From Rhodobacteraceae bacterium Water-Bin34 (GTDB lineage: Bacteria; Pseudomonadota; Alphaproteobacteria; Rhodobacterales; Rhodobacteraceae): a stretch of 64,000 nt of DNA. Each line of letters begins with the position of its first letter. Position 1 is the first letter of the stretch. The position numbers were made by a program, and so were the translations under genes. The notes beneath the pieces were generated by a model. That model saw only the letters and a list, made by a program, of their open reading frames with translations, searched no databases and was not told where the DNA came from. The DNA lies in assembly GCA_900197625.1 (NCBI GenBank), contig FZLS01000008.1, forward strand, positions 1 through 64,000. Reading direction: 5' to 3'. This document shows, piece after piece, positions 40,601 to 52,000 of the stretch.

Positions 40601-43029
40601 GAACTGGTCAATTATCACCTAACCATGATATGGCGCACGATACTACATCAAATCCCGTTACTCTAGATATAGATTTAGTAACACCGTTCACAGATTTTAT
40701 AGAAAACTTACAAACTTTTATTCCTTTGACTCAAACTACAACCGTAAATAACGGTTCAGTTACGAATAATATTGGAGGAAGAACTTGGCAAACAGTAACT
40801 GATTTCACAGATACTACTACTAGCTTAGGTATTGATCCTAACTCTGTTCCAGTTAATAACACGGTAGGCGACTTTGTATCTGATTTCCAATTCTCACCGT
40901 TTATGAGAGCAAGAGATGTTAAAATATTTATTGCTGGTTTAAGACCTGATACGCCTCATTATTTCTATTTTGACGGAGTTGCTGTTACAGATAAAGTAAG
41001 AGCGGGCGATCCTGACTCTACAACAGCACGTGATGTTCAACCATTCGGTGCCTTGAATAGTACTGAAATTAATACAGATTCAAACGGAGTTTTAAGAGCT
41101 GTATTCGAATTACCAGGTAATACGTTCTTCGTAGGAGAAAGAACACTAACAGTTGCTGATAGTAGTACATTCGCAGACATAGAATCTGCATCTACTTCTC
41201 GAGCATCTATGGATTATCATGCATATAACATCTCTATAGAAAAGAGTAGTTTAACAACTTCTACTAGAGTACCTGATATCGATGTTACATCGACAGTAAC
41301 TACAAGAAGTGTTGCTGGTCGACCATTTAATATTGATCCTTTAGCTCAAACATTTTTTGTTAAAAGCGGTATGGGTAGAGGAGCAAACTCAATCTTTGCT
41401 TCAAAAATAGATTTATATTTTAAACGTAAATCAGAGATCAATGGTATTACTGTAATGTTAAGAGAAGTAGTAAATGGTTATCCATCATCTGCAATCTTAC
41501 CTTTCTCTAAAATACATTTACAAGCAAGTTCAGTTAATGTTTCAGATGATGCTAGTGCTGTAACAACCGTAGATTTCGATGCGCCTGTAAGATTAGATAT
41601 AGAAAAAGAATATGCTATTGTTATTATGCCAGATGCTAACGATCCAAACTATCTAACATTTACATCAAAAGTTGGAGGTACAGACTTAACGCCTGGTGCA
41701 ACGCAAGGACAAGCTGTTGTTCAAGACTGGGGTGACGGAGTTCTATTCTCATCAACAAATAACATGGCTTGGAAATCATACCAAGACGAAGATCTTAAGT
41801 TCACAATTTATAGACATAAATTTAACTCTGGAACCGGCGCAGTTACGATGACAAACGACGATCACGAATTCTTTACGTTATCTGATTGGACAGGAAGATT
41901 TAGTGATGGAGAAGAAATATATACTTCTCTTGCTCTTTCTGGTTCTACAAGTTCATCCGTAACAATGGTTTCAGGAACTAACGTTATAAGCGGTACAGCT
42001 CTTGGAGACACTTATGCTGCTGGTGATAGAATTCTTATCGCTGCTGGAATAAATAAAGAAATATTTGAAATCGCGAGTGTTGATAGTTCGACAGAAATGA
42101 CTGCGACTAAGAAAATATCTTATCAAGCTGGCGCTGGTTCTACAGGTACACCAGTTGTAACTGGTACTATATCGCATTACAATCCTTTAGAAAGAGGTAC
42201 AATGCATCTTGTAAGAAGTTCTGCTACTAATTCTAAAAAATTCTTAGCTGGTCAAACTATTACAGGTTTAAGAAGTACTATAACAGGAACAATCGGTTCA
42301 GTAGATAATATCAATTTAAGTTATGTGCAGCCTTTAATCATGAAAACAAATGATTCTGCTACAAGCACAGAATTAAGTGGTGTTATGACTGACCCTGCTA
42401 ATACCTCAACTAATTATACGATGCCAATGCAATTCGGTGCTAAGAATACCTTTAACAAAAAGGGTGTTACAGTATTTTCAAGATCAAACGATATTGCTTT
42501 ATCAAAACCATTCGAAGTTATTGTAAATATGACGAACGGATCTTCTGAAACTACTTCTCCGGTCGTTGATTTGGAAACAGCTTCTTTACTTGCGTATCAG
42601 TATAGAGTTACAAATAGTGCAGATACTACTTCTAAATATATTAGTAAAACAATTGAATTAGCAGAAGACTTAGATGCCGAAGATATGGAAGTTGTTGTAA
42701 CTGCATATAAACCATCTGGCTCTGATATTAAAATTTATATTAAACCCCAAAACGTATATGACTCAGCATCATTTGCAAGTATACCTTGGATGGAGTTAGA
42801 AGCATTTGAAGGCGGAAGTTCATTTAGTTCAGATCTTAATTTACAAGATTATAGAGAAATAAAATATAGAGTTAAAGCTGCAAACCAAAATGGCGGTGTT
42901 TTAGAATATACAAGTAGTGGTGGAACTTTCTTAGGATATAGAAAATTTGCTATACGTATAGACATGATTTCAGAAGATATTGCAAAAGTACCAACTCTTA
43001 GAGATATGAGGGCTTTGGCTTTGACATGA
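37678..43029 (+). CDS. Giant baseplate/fibre protein with DUF4815 domain (gp10-like position)
   Basis: The 1783-residue protein begins with the DUF4815 pattern: APYFDDFNLEKQFYKILFKP, AYAVQARELTQLQTILQNQV and QFGDNIYKEGSIVKG, a family of large tail proteins in marine T4-like phages. The N-terminal half is an array of beta domains, around residue 855 is a helical linker (KRIKNLEYYVSLNQLE), and the C-terminal third again has beta domains, ending FAIRIDMISEDIAKVPTLRD. It follows gp8, where T4 has gp9 and gp10, and may connect fibres to the wedge. Its stop overlaps the next ATG (ATGA). Confidence 0.75.
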   Translation: MPINTNLNIAPYFDDFNLEKQFYKILFKPAYAVQARELTQLQTILQNQVEQFGDNIYKEGSIVKGCNFTTLDDLEFVKLTDKTGFDPESYIGGVADELVSGVTVSVDTKYEIVGQNSQLKASIITASRGFETRPPDLNTFYINYLNTTPGRTRFIGGENLTINKYRYNGSVLIETSLNVASINVTNLEPSTGSSYGIQAADGVVFQKGHFLFANSQTLIVSKYTNQPNDLSVGYEVVESLVSSLQDPSLFDNANGSNNENAPGADRLKMVPTLTVKTTSVADVDSGFFTLIRYQNGFPVTIRDVTQFNSISEEMAKRTYEESGDYVISDFKSTTERRGTDLKVLVGKGTAYVKGYRVENRGNQDVTIDPISATEIQENQSTSLEYGSYVDITAIQGTVDVDYSAVTLQRSTGQSIGQAFVTNITPSKLYLFGVSISVSSYTFADVTRIVGTAGVITIAAGSKLKQTNKSPLVFNTGTKSLKELTDISLPVRAQDNSVSVTNDVLTIGPLVGADFGVDNSDMVFVDASNTVIPVLSYTTSVNNSVLTVNLDPAANSDPAGTLYYNKRELNVTPYNKQSVEAWVKFIWNNGTTQYNLGFPDVYEILAIEDNLNVDYKDSFRLVTNQKDNFYDHSYLEVIPGRPLPTAGTISVKLKVFKPSNATGKYFFAINSYPVDDVSTNLPSGYVRSTQIPVYTADTGREYRLRECVDFRPYRDLDGGASYTASTEASASVVSNAVGDQQPAFTTYTFEVPALNGSLTSDIEHYLSRIDMVTIDSFGKVATIKGTEAASAIPPKVGADQLVITQVSIPGFPALSPKEAIDQNKDYYAVKTKASGVRNYTMKDISGFDKRIKNLEYYVSLNQLEQSTQNMVVTDENGLTRFKNGFLVDPFNDTNISNLQDATFSAAIQKDDSILSPSLTTFPLDLKYKSATGSSVFPSTADAEIATLGRNDHAKIVGQPYGTNFRNLVSNYWSYNGTGQLSPNHDMAHDTTSNPVTLDIDLVTPFTDFIENLQTFIPLTQTTTVNNGSVTNNIGGRTWQTVTDFTDTTTSLGIDPNSVPVNNTVGDFVSDFQFSPFMRARDVKIFIAGLRPDTPHYFYFDGVAVTDKVRAGDPDSTTARDVQPFGALNSTEINTDSNGVLRAVFELPGNTFFVGERTLTVADSSTFADIESASTSRASMDYHAYNISIEKSSLTTSTRVPDIDVTSTVTTRSVAGRPFNIDPLAQTFFVKSGMGRGANSIFASKIDLYFKRKSEINGITVMLREVVNGYPSSAILPFSKIHLQASSVNVSDDASAVTTVDFDAPVRLDIEKEYAIVIMPDANDPNYLTFTSKVGGTDLTPGATQGQAVVQDWGDGVLFSSTNNMAWKSYQDEDLKFTIYRHKFNSGTGAVTMTNDDHEFFTLSDWTGRFSDGEEIYTSLALSGSTSSSVTMVSGTNVISGTALGDTYAAGDRILIAAGINKEIFEIASVDSSTEMTATKKISYQAGAGSTGTPVVTGTISHYNPLERGTMHLVRSSATNSKKFLAGQTITGLRSTITGTIGSVDNINLSYVQPLIMKTNDSATSTELSGVMTDPANTSTNYTMPMQFGAKNTFNKKGVTVFSRSNDIALSKPFEVIVNMTNGSSETTSPVVDLETASLLAYQYRVTNSADTTSKYISKTIELAEDLDAEDMEVVVTAYKPSGSDIKIYIKPQNVYDSASFASIPWMELEAFEGGSSFSSDLNLQDYREIKYRVKAANQNGGVLEYTSSGGTFLGYRKFAIRIDMISEDIAKVPTLRDMRALALT

Positions 43030-43211
43030 TAAATCAGGGGTTAATTAGGGATAAAACGCGAGCAATTTTAAATACTGATGCTGCGGCTTTAAATAAATAT
43101 AAGCAAGAACGAGCATTGCATAGAAAAGTAAATAATCTAAGCAAAGAAATTGATGATATTAAAAGTCTATTGTTACAAGTTACAGATAGACTAGATAAGA
43201 TAGAGAAGTAG
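43026..43211 (+). CDS. Small coiled-coil protein between fibre genes
   Basis: The 61-residue protein overlaps the preceding stop (ATGA) and ends two bases before the S74 fibre gene. The sequence from residue 25 on (RALHRKVNNLSKEIDDIKSL then LLQVTDRLDKIEK) is a heptad-repeat coiled coil, likely a trimer. A connector or assembly factor for the adjacent fibre is plausible from context. Confidence 0.65.
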   Translation: MINQGLIRDKTRAILNTDAAALNKYKQERALHRKVNNLSKEIDDIKSLLLQVTDRLDKIEK

Positions 43212-43213
43212 AG

Positions 43214-44413
43214 ATGGCAAAACCTAATATTCAAAACATTACCACTACACAAACATTTCAAAATTGGTTTGATAAAACCAACGAGATGGTAGATCTTATG
43301 CGATCATCGGTTATAACAGCGACAGCCTTAGGGGATTCTACGACAGGAGATGCTTCATTAGCAGGTGACTTTACAGCTAATAATATATTTGCCGATACTT
43401 TGTTAAAATCAGATACCATAGAATCTTTTTCTAGCAATAACAGAATTGACTTAAACTCACCTATAAAAATAAATGGTAGTGCTAAACAAGTTGCTATATT
43501 TAATTTTAATACTGGAGCACAAACTAGATATACAGATGGAACATTATCTTGGGATATGGGTATCGATAATTCTAGTGATGGTAATTTCGTTATCGACACA
43601 GGTTCTGGTGATGTAAAATTAAAATTATCACCAGCAGGTACTTTAGATATTATTAATTTGAATGTATCTGGAGATACGAATATAACAGGAGATATTGAAC
43701 TTGACGGTACTTTTACAGGCGATGTAAATGCAAATAACATAACATTTTCTACTGCAACTGGCGGAACATTTAGTGGTAACCATATTGGTGATATTTACGC
43801 TTCTAACGGTACAAGTAAAGTATTCGAAAATGGTAATGGTACTCCAGCTGGTACTGCTCAGTTTACTGGTAACGTACAAGGCACAGTTTCAAGTTTAACA
43901 AACCACTACACAGATGCCCTTGATGAAAAACCCATAAACTTAGGTGGTCCAGTTAATAAATGGTACACTGATACTAGAGCTAGGGGCGCGGTTTCAGCAG
44001 GAACTGGTATGTCTTACGACTCATCGACAGGAGAGTTTTCTATTGGTCAAACAGTAGCTACGACTTCAGACGTCACATTCGGTGGTGTTAGTGTTGATGG
44101 TTCGATTGTTGCATCTGGTAATATTACAGCTTACGGTACTGTATCAGACATAACAATGAAAGAGAATATTACACCAATTGATAATGCTTTAGAAAAAGTA
44201 CAACAATTAGGTGGTTACTTATTTAACTATAAAGGTGATGATACACAAATGAGCGGTGTTATGGCTCAAGAAATTAAAGATGTAGTTCCAGGTATTGTCT
44301 ACGAAGTAGAAGACCCAAATACAAAAGAAACAGTTTATGCTGTAAGGCACGGAAATCTGGTTGGTTTACTAATCGAAGCCATTAAGGAATTAACTGAAAA
44401 AGTAGGCAAATAA
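43214..44413 (+). CDS. Tail fibre with S74 self-cleaving chaperone domain
   Basis: The 399-residue protein has an N-terminal attachment helix (TFQNWFDKTNEMVDLMRSS), a beta-rich repetitive shaft, then at about 311-399 a Peptidase_S74 intramolecular chaperone. SDITMKENI holds the Ser-Asp-x-x-x-Lys autocleavage dyad, followed by GVMAQEIKDVVPGIV and GNLVGLLIEAIKEL. The chaperone trimerises the fibre and is cut off at the Ser. The mature fibre would be about 310 residues. It precedes the adhesin-like gene by one base. Confidence 0.88.
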   Translation: MAKPNIQNITTTQTFQNWFDKTNEMVDLMRSSVITATALGDSTTGDASLAGDFTANNIFADTLLKSDTIESFSSNNRIDLNSPIKINGSAKQVAIFNFNTGAQTRYTDGTLSWDMGIDNSSDGNFVIDTGSGDVKLKLSPAGTLDIINLNVSGDTNITGDIELDGTFTGDVNANNITFSTATGGTFSGNHIGDIYASNGTSKVFENGNGTPAGTAQFTGNVQGTVSSLTNHYTDALDEKPINLGGPVNKWYTDTRARGAVSAGTGMSYDSSTGEFSIGQTVATTSDVTFGGVSVDGSIVASGNITAYGTVSDITMKENITPIDNALEKVQQLGGYLFNYKGDDTQMSGVMAQEIKDVVPGIVYEVEDPNTKETVYAVRHGNLVGLLIEAIKELTEKVGK

Positions 44414-44414
44414 T

Positions 44415-45335
44415 ATGGCTATTAAGCTTTCAGGCGAGATATCAATACAAGATATCGTCGATGAATTCGGGGGTATACCTCCTCACGGTATAGATGATTA
44501 CTATCGCGGTGGAAATAAGGTATCTAACAATTCATACAATCAAAACATTCCTATTAGCGGTGCAATATCTCTAGGAGATTTTTACGGCGCAAGAGCCTCA
44601 GTGCAATTTAGTGCGTTAGTGTACGGTGGCGGAGGCGGTGGAGGTAACGGTTTTGCAGACGGGTCAGGAACTGGAAGAACTTATCAAGGGAAAAGCTCTG
44701 GTATTATGTCAGAAGCAACATATAACGAATATGTTGCTAATGGCACTATAGGAACTGTAAACGTTCCAGCTGAAAAATATCTTGCTTCGGTAAGGGCACC
44801 AGGCGGACTTGGTGGTTTTATAGCAAACAGTAACACGACTTCTGGTGGATTTCCAGGTGCAGGTACTCCTTTCGGAGAAGGAGGAGCTGGCGGTGTTGTT
44901 AACAATATCGGTGGTGATGCACCATGGGGACATTGGGGTGCAGGAGGCGGTGGAGCTGGTGGAGACAACGGTTCTGGTTCGTATCTTGGTTATAACAACG
45001 ATAGTCCTGGTGAAGCTGGTACTGGAGGAACCGCGGGTAGTAACATTACAATAACATATGAGTTAGTTGCTGGCATAAGATATTATGTAATGCTAGGAGC
45101 CGGAGGTCAAAACGGTATAGGTGGAAACTATGCAGGCGGAGACGGAAATCCTGGCGCATTATTATATAGGATTAATAGTGACGAAATGCCTCAATTTGTA
45201 GGAGCGGGTAACAACGCTGAAGGTATAATCATTCCAGAAGAAACATCTGGAACTGAAGCACTTAGAATAAAAAATCATGTTTTTGAAATTGTATTAACAA
45301 ATAGTGGTGAGATCCAAACCACAAAAGTATTTTGA
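44415..45335 (+). CDS. Glycine-rich fibre-tip adhesin (gp38-like design)
   Basis: The 306-residue protein has a short N-terminal domain ending ISGAISLGDFYGARA, a motif frequent in marine phage fibre proteins. Glycine-rich blocks follow (YGGGGGGGNGFADGSG, GAGGGGAGGDNGSGS and others) separated by short variable loops. This is the layout of polyglycine-II sandwich adhesins such as T-even gp38, in which the loops bind the receptor. The C-terminus is a small beta domain. With the S74 fibre just before it, it could be the host-recognition tip. Homology to gp38 itself is by design, not by sequence. Confidence 0.65.
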   Translation: MAIKLSGEISIQDIVDEFGGIPPHGIDDYYRGGNKVSNNSYNQNIPISGAISLGDFYGARASVQFSALVYGGGGGGGNGFADGSGTGRTYQGKSSGIMSEATYNEYVANGTIGTVNVPAEKYLASVRAPGGLGGFIANSNTTSGGFPGAGTPFGEGGAGGVVNNIGGDAPWGHWGAGGGGAGGDNGSGSYLGYNNDSPGEAGTGGTAGSNITITYELVAGIRYYVMLGAGGQNGIGGNYAGGDGNPGALLYRINSDEMPQFVGAGNNAEGIIIPEETSGTEALRIKNHVFEIVLTNSGEIQTTKVF

Positions 45336-45345
45336 GGAATAAGAT

Positions 45346-45960
45346 ATGGATATGAAAAAATTCAAAGGCTTTTATCCATCTTTAGATAGAGCTTTAGATA
45401 TTGTTCCAAATCATATGATACATTCTCTTGTTTTTACAAGAAGAGAAAAGTCATTCACTGCTGCTCTTATCATGCATTACAGAGGTAATGAATACAGAGA
45501 AAAGTTTGAAGAACTAATTAATTATGATCTTGGGGCAGATTGGTATAAAGCAGCTTATAGAATTAATGTTGCATTTATGTGTGTAGACTTAGAAAGTATT
45601 AACACAGAATCATTAAGAGTTTATAAAAACCAGCCGCAGAATATCCCTAAAGGAATTGAAGCTGCGGATGACGTAGAAGATTGGCATGAAAATTTAGGCT
45701 ATTATATTAACACTAAAACTAATGAAGTTTTAGGAACTAAGCACTATATAAGAAGTTCGCGAGATCGCTGTTACAAAATTGATTATTATGACAAATCTGG
45801 AAATAAAATAAAAGAAGATCAAAGAGAAGTTATAGGCGAATACGAAGACTGGAACGGTCCTAGAGAAATCTATAATATTGCTATCGAAGCTGGGGTTTCA
45901 ACCGGTTTTGCTAAGAAAGTAAACAAAGATCAAGGCTATTTTATTGTTCACCAGGACTAA
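45346..45960 (+). CDS. Unknown protein between adhesin and giant fibre genes
   Basis: The 204-residue protein is mixed alpha/beta and rich in Tyr, Lys and Asp (HYRGNEYREKFEELINYD, EDWHENLGYYINTK, RDRCYKIDYYDKSGNKIKED). It has no signal, TM segment or known active-site motif. It follows the adhesin by ten bases and is the last gene before a late promoter. It might be an adhesin chaperone or a hydroxylase-adjacent factor, but no family was recognised. Confidence 0.6.
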   Translation: MDMKKFKGFYPSLDRALDIVPNHMIHSLVFTRREKSFTAALIMHYRGNEYREKFEELINYDLGADWYKAAYRINVAFMCVDLESINTESLRVYKNQPQNIPKGIEAADDVEDWHENLGYYINTKTNEVLGTKHYIRSSRDRCYKIDYYDKSGNKIKEDQREVIGEYEDWNGPREIYNIAIEAGVSTGFAKKVNKDQGYFIVHQD

Positions 45961-45978
45961 CATCCTCAGCCAGATTTA

Positions 45979-45986
45979 TATAAATA
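45979..45986 (+). promoter_or_regulatory. T4-type late promoter before the giant repeat protein
   Basis: Exact TATAAATA, 32 bases before the ATG at 46018. Confidence 0.75.
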
Positions 45987-46017
45987 AAAGAAATTAGATT
46001 TAAAAAGGTACTCGAGA

Positions 46018-49000
46018 ATGTCGTTGATTTCAGAACTAGGTCCGATAAAAGGCGCTAATACAAGATCCGAGGACTTGTTTGTCATTGTTAACTTGATCCA
46101 AGGTGATGACGGAACGAAAAACATCACACGAAAAGAGATGGTCCAAGCTCTTCAGTATGAAATATTCAATAGAATAACTATTACTGGTGGGACTATATCA
46201 AATGTTACGATGTCTTCTTCGACTCTTAACACAGTTATTATCAATGACTCAGCATATAATAACGGAACGATTTTAGGTTCAGCGTTAAGCTCTGTATCTA
46301 TTATTAATTCTACTGCAAATAACCTTACTATTACGAGCTCAGATTTCTCTGATGGAACTGGTAATAATAATATCTTTACCAATACTACTTTAATTGACTC
46401 AGACATCAATGATTCTGACGCCAACAATATGTTAATTGATAACTCTGATTTCTCTAATGGAACAGGCAATAACAACGTATTTACAAATTCACGTATCGAT
46501 AATTCTGATTTTGCGAATGTTGCAATTGAAGGTGGTACTGCCAATAACCTAACTCTTACAAATGTTATTATTGACGAAATCGTTCTTGAAGACGCATTAA
46601 TGTCAAACTCAGTAATCATTACTACTGACTTTAGTAATGGTACAATCAGAGATACAGCAATCTCAGGTAATACAACTATCGTTGATACAGATATTTCTAA
46701 CTCTGATATACGAGATACAGATCTAGATAATGTTGATATAACAAATTCTCGTTTTTCAAATGGACAAATTTGGGATACGACAGTAAGTAACTCAACTATT
46801 ATCGACACGACTGCAAACAACATTGTAATGACATCTTCAGTTATTTCAAGTTCTGCACTTAACGATAGTACTGCTAACAATGTTAACATTACAAACTCAG
46901 ACTTCTCTGATGGAACTGGTAACAATAATATCTTTACCAATACTACTATTCAAGATGGTACACTTGCTAATAACGTTATTACCAACTCATCATTCCAAGG
47001 TACACTTGATAATGTAACTGCTCAGAATATGACTATCACAAGTTCATCTACTGAAGGCCTTGGTCAACAAAAATCTATAATTGAAAATTCTGAATTTAAA
47101 GATGGTGTCGTATCTAATTCATCAATCGAGGAAAGCACTCTTGTTGATTTTGATATGGATATTACTAGAACATTCGAGCCGATGCTCGATGAAGACAGTT
47201 ACTTTGCTCTGAAAAACGTTAAAACTGGCGATACAGAGAAAATGACTTATCGTCAACTTTACAACGAATTCTCTAAGAAAACAGAAAAATCTCTTAAAGT
47301 ACACGTTGCTTCAGACGGTAATGATGATTATCCAGGAACTATTCTACAACCAGTTCGTACGCTAAAACGCGCTGAGAAAATTGCTTTAGAAAAAGCTGGC
47401 GGATCATATGATCGTAACGCAATTAATGATGCTGTTCACATTTCAGTAGGTCCAGGTACTTATTATGTAGATGAGCCTGTTATGTTGCCAGATGATTGTT
47501 CTATGACATCAACTGCCGGTCAGTATGCAACTGTTATTCAAAAGAAAAAAGGTTGGGAAAGAACAAACGGTATCTTAGTTGGATCTGGTTGTTATGTTCA
47601 AGGCTTCTCTTATATGAACTTTGAAGTTGATAACTTTGACCAACCTGAAGGTGGTTTTGCTATCGCTTATAGACCAGGTGCTCTACTAAGACGTTCACCA
47701 TATCTTCGTGACTCTACTCAGCTTTCAAACTTTAATAGACTTGATGTTGAACCTCCGTTAAATCCATTTAACTCAAAAGGTACCATCCTTGATTTAGGTC
47801 AAGAATTCTATTTAGTTGCAGGTCACTCTGCTCAAGCACAATTTGAAGTTGACGATGAAGTAACATTCTCATCTGGTGCAACAGGTTATGTATCATATAT
47901 CGATGATATTGACGCAAACAGACAAATTTATGTTCGTAACCTAAAAGGTAACGTTGAAGTTGGAGATATTCTATATGCTCAACGCGGTGGTACTGGTACT
48001 ATCGAGTCAATTGGTATTGATGATTTCCCTAACAGATTAGTTGGTCGAGGCGGCGGTTGTCTATTAGCAGACAGAGCACAACTTGATACCGACTCGTTAT
48101 ATACATACGTACTTTGTTTTGGTTTCACACCTCGTACTCAAAACGGTACAGGTTATGTTGCTAAAAACGGTGCTGGTGTTAACGGTATTGGTTCATTATC
48201 AATCTTTACACGTCAAGCATTCTTCGCATTAGACGGTGGTCAAATGACTTTGAACAACTCAGGTTCTCAGTTCGGTGACATCTCAATGAGAGCAAGAGGC
48301 AGCACGGTTATTATTAGACCTGCAGAAGCTACTGTATCCAACTTAACAGCAAACTCTGCATTTGCTGACGTAATCGAAGAAAATAAACAAGAAATAGTAG
48401 ATGATATGGTTTATCATCTCACAACTCCTGTTGCAAGTGGTGGTTTAGGTTATCAAGGTTACAACGCTGATAAATGCTTTAGAGATACTGGTATTATTGT
48501 TGATAATACAGGTTATGACATTGCAACAAACGGAAACTATTGGGGAAGATTAAATGGTATATCTTACCGTTCTCCAATTTCATATCTTGTTGTTGATGAA
48601 CAATTAACAGAAACTACAGGTTCTATAGAACATCTTAAAGACTCAATGACTAGCTCAGATGGCGGTATCTTCGGGTATGCAAGTTCTACAGTTAAAACAA
48701 GAATTGATACTTCTTTAAATGAAACTCTTAATATTTTACAAAATGGAGAAGAAGCTGCTAATCCTATTATCTTCGCTGATACAGGAAAATCGGATCAAAC
48801 TGCGGCTCGTGAAGTAGTACAAGTAAACAGAGATTTAATCATTAACGAATTCGTAGATTGGATCGATAACAACGATGAGTTTTATGCTTACGACAGTGTA
48901 AAATGCGAACGCGATGTTCAAGAGTATATCTTACCAGCAGTAAAATATGATATGATGCTTGATACTAACTATAACGCTGTAACATCTGGTTTAGCTTATT

Positions 49001-52000
49001 ACGTTAATACTGCAAGAACAAGTTTAGAAAATCAAAGAAATGAAACAGTTGCTTCATTCAAAAGATTACGTAAAACTACCGATGAATTAATTCAAGCTAA
49101 TTCTGCTCCTGCTGCTCAAGATGCTTATGATGCGTTTAGCGTAATCATTGATGCGATTTCCAATGTTGGTGATAAGTACACACCAACTAAAGCGACATAC
49201 GATCCTACAACTGGAATGATGGTTATTACTATTGGTACTCATGACTTAACAGTTGGACGTTATGTTAATTTAGCAGAAGAATCATTCACATTCACATGTT
49301 CAAGTGATAACTTTAAAACAAAAATTAGCCATCCACGCAAATCAGAAAAAGCTTACTTGGCTGCATTACCGATCGTTGCTGTTTCAGCTAAAACAATTAC
49401 TGTTAACCCAGGATTAACAGCCGCTAACTTCGAACATAGATTTGTAGAAGCTGAAGATAACGCAGTATCTGTTATTGGTGAAGCTATTACATTCAGTGAT
49501 AATGCTGCAATCTCTGCAGATAAACGCAATGCTCGTAAACATCTTCAAGCTAATAAAGAATATGTACAAGATTATATGATGCAATGGGCTGACGATGAAT
49601 TCTATTTTTATGATAGCAAAAAATGTCATAGAGATACAGAAGAATATATTTTACCAGCTGTTCAAAGAGATATGATCCTTGGTACAAACTATAATGCAAT
49701 TCAAACTGGTGCTGCATATCGTACTAAATCAGGTGAAGTTAGTGTTACAGATCAGTTAGTAGAAACAGTAGGATCTATTGATTATTTAAAATCAAGAGCT
49801 GCTATGTTTATTGGTGATAACTCAATTGCTGTTGATAGATCTAATGACTCATTCGATGAAATGAAAAGATTACTCAATAACAATGGTAAGAAATACACAC
49901 CGACTAACGCATCTTACGATCCTGCAACAGGTTCTATGGACTTAACTATTGGTTTACACGATTTCTATATCGGTGATGAAATTTATATCGAACCTCATAG
50001 TTTAGTATTTACATGTGCTCTTGATGGAAATGCAACTAAGCACGCTTATCCTGCTACTCAATTCTTAAACTTTACTCCAACTGATGCTTCATACAATGTT
50101 GCTAGCGGAGAGTTTAGCGCAACTATTGGAACTCATGCTCTTAAAGTTGGAGATAAAGTTGAATTTAAACCAAATTCAATCGTATTCACTTGCGAGCTTG
50201 ATAACGACATAACAAACCACCCTGCACCCGAATCACATCATCCTTTCTATAAGAAACAGATTACTATCACAAAAGTAGATGCTACTAAAATCTATATGAA
50301 TGTAGGTGGAATTGTTGACGGTGGAGGTGTTCATACTTTTGTATCTGCCGCAGATAACGCAATACAAGCTGAGAAAATACATCCTATATACAAAAAACCA
50401 GTTACAATTTCAGCAAGAACTGGTACAACTATTACTATTAATGTTGGTGAGTCAAGCGATACATCAGTACACACATTTGTATCTGCAACAACTAACGCAA
50501 TTCGTGAAGCAGGAATGTGGACAGGAACGTTTACTCCACAAACAGCAACATACGATCCTATCTCAGGCGATATGGTACTTACAATTGGTAAGCATGATTT
50601 ACCAGTTGGTAAATGGATACAAATCGCACCTGAGTCGATAGTATTTAGTTGTGATGTTGGTGGTGTAACAGGAACAGATGCTGCTCCATTATACGATCAT
50701 CCAGCATATAAAGAACCAGTTAGAGTAAAAGATGTTACTACTGATACTATTACAGTAAATGTAGGTAATGCAAATGGACACGCAAATAACCACACGTTTG
50801 TAAGTGCAACTGCAGACTGTATCGATGCTAACGCATTATATTTCTCAGATCCTGCTAAAGTATTAAAAGCATATACTCCAACAACTGCTACATACGATCC
50901 GGTAACTGGTGATTTTGTAGTTACTATTCCAGCACACGATCTTACTACTTCAGATCATATCGAATTACAACCACAAAGCTTCGTATTTAGTTGTGCTGCA
51001 AACGGTGGAGGAAATGATTACTCACCTCGTATTGGAGACTTTGCATATAAATTACCATTGGCGATTAGCGCAACGACTACTAATACAGTAACAGTTAATG
51101 TTGGAAACGCAGGAACAAACACAGACGTACATACATTCGTAAGTGCTGACGAAGGAGCAGTTATTAAAGTTGCAGGTTCTCAGCAAGGTGTATACGCATC
51201 TAGAAAATTACAGAAAAACAAAGCATATTTGCAAGCAGAAGTTGCAGCTTACTTGGATACAAACTATTTCATCTACGATAAAGATAAATGTTCAAGAGAT
51301 ACGGGTTTAATTTTAGATGCGGTTGCTAGAGATATTCTAACAGACTCAACTGTTAATGCTTACTATGTAGGTAAAGGTTATACAATTGGTACTGTTGGTG
51401 CTAATGCTGTAATTAACGAACAATTAACTCAAACTGTTGGTGCTATCACTTGGCTCAAAGGTAAAATCGCAACTGACGTATTAACTGATGCAACAGCGAT
51501 CACACGATCTAATGCTGCTTTTGATACTGTTATTGATATTATGTCAAATGGTATTGGATCAGCTGCGGCACCGATCTACGGTGACTTAACAATATCACCA
51601 GAACATCGTCAAGCAGGTAAAGCAATATTTACTAACAAAGCATTTATCCAAAAAGAAATCATTGCATGGATTACAGCCAACTATCCAAACTTTGTATATA
51701 ACACTGTTGCATGCGAAAGAGATATGGGTATCTTTGTTGACCTCATCGCTTGGGATGTACAAAACGGTTCAAACGCGTTAAGCGCAACAAACTCTAAACT
51801 ATATTTTGAAAATGCTATCCCAGTATTAGATGATGAAGAAGTTGTTCCAACATCAGAGGCATTCTTCTTTGCATCAGATTTAGTTGGTCAAATTGTTAGA
51901 AACGAAGTTGTTACTCCACTTCAAGGTGCTGTAACTCAAACTATTGTTGAAACAACAACATACACACCAACAACTGCATCTTACGATCCTGCTAATGGCG

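Noticed and set aside
46152-46940. 262-codon minus-strand open frame opposite the pentapeptide-like region
   Set aside because: Arises from the low-complexity Asn/Thr/Ser coding repeats on the plus strand; no start context and inside an unbroken 12-kb gene.
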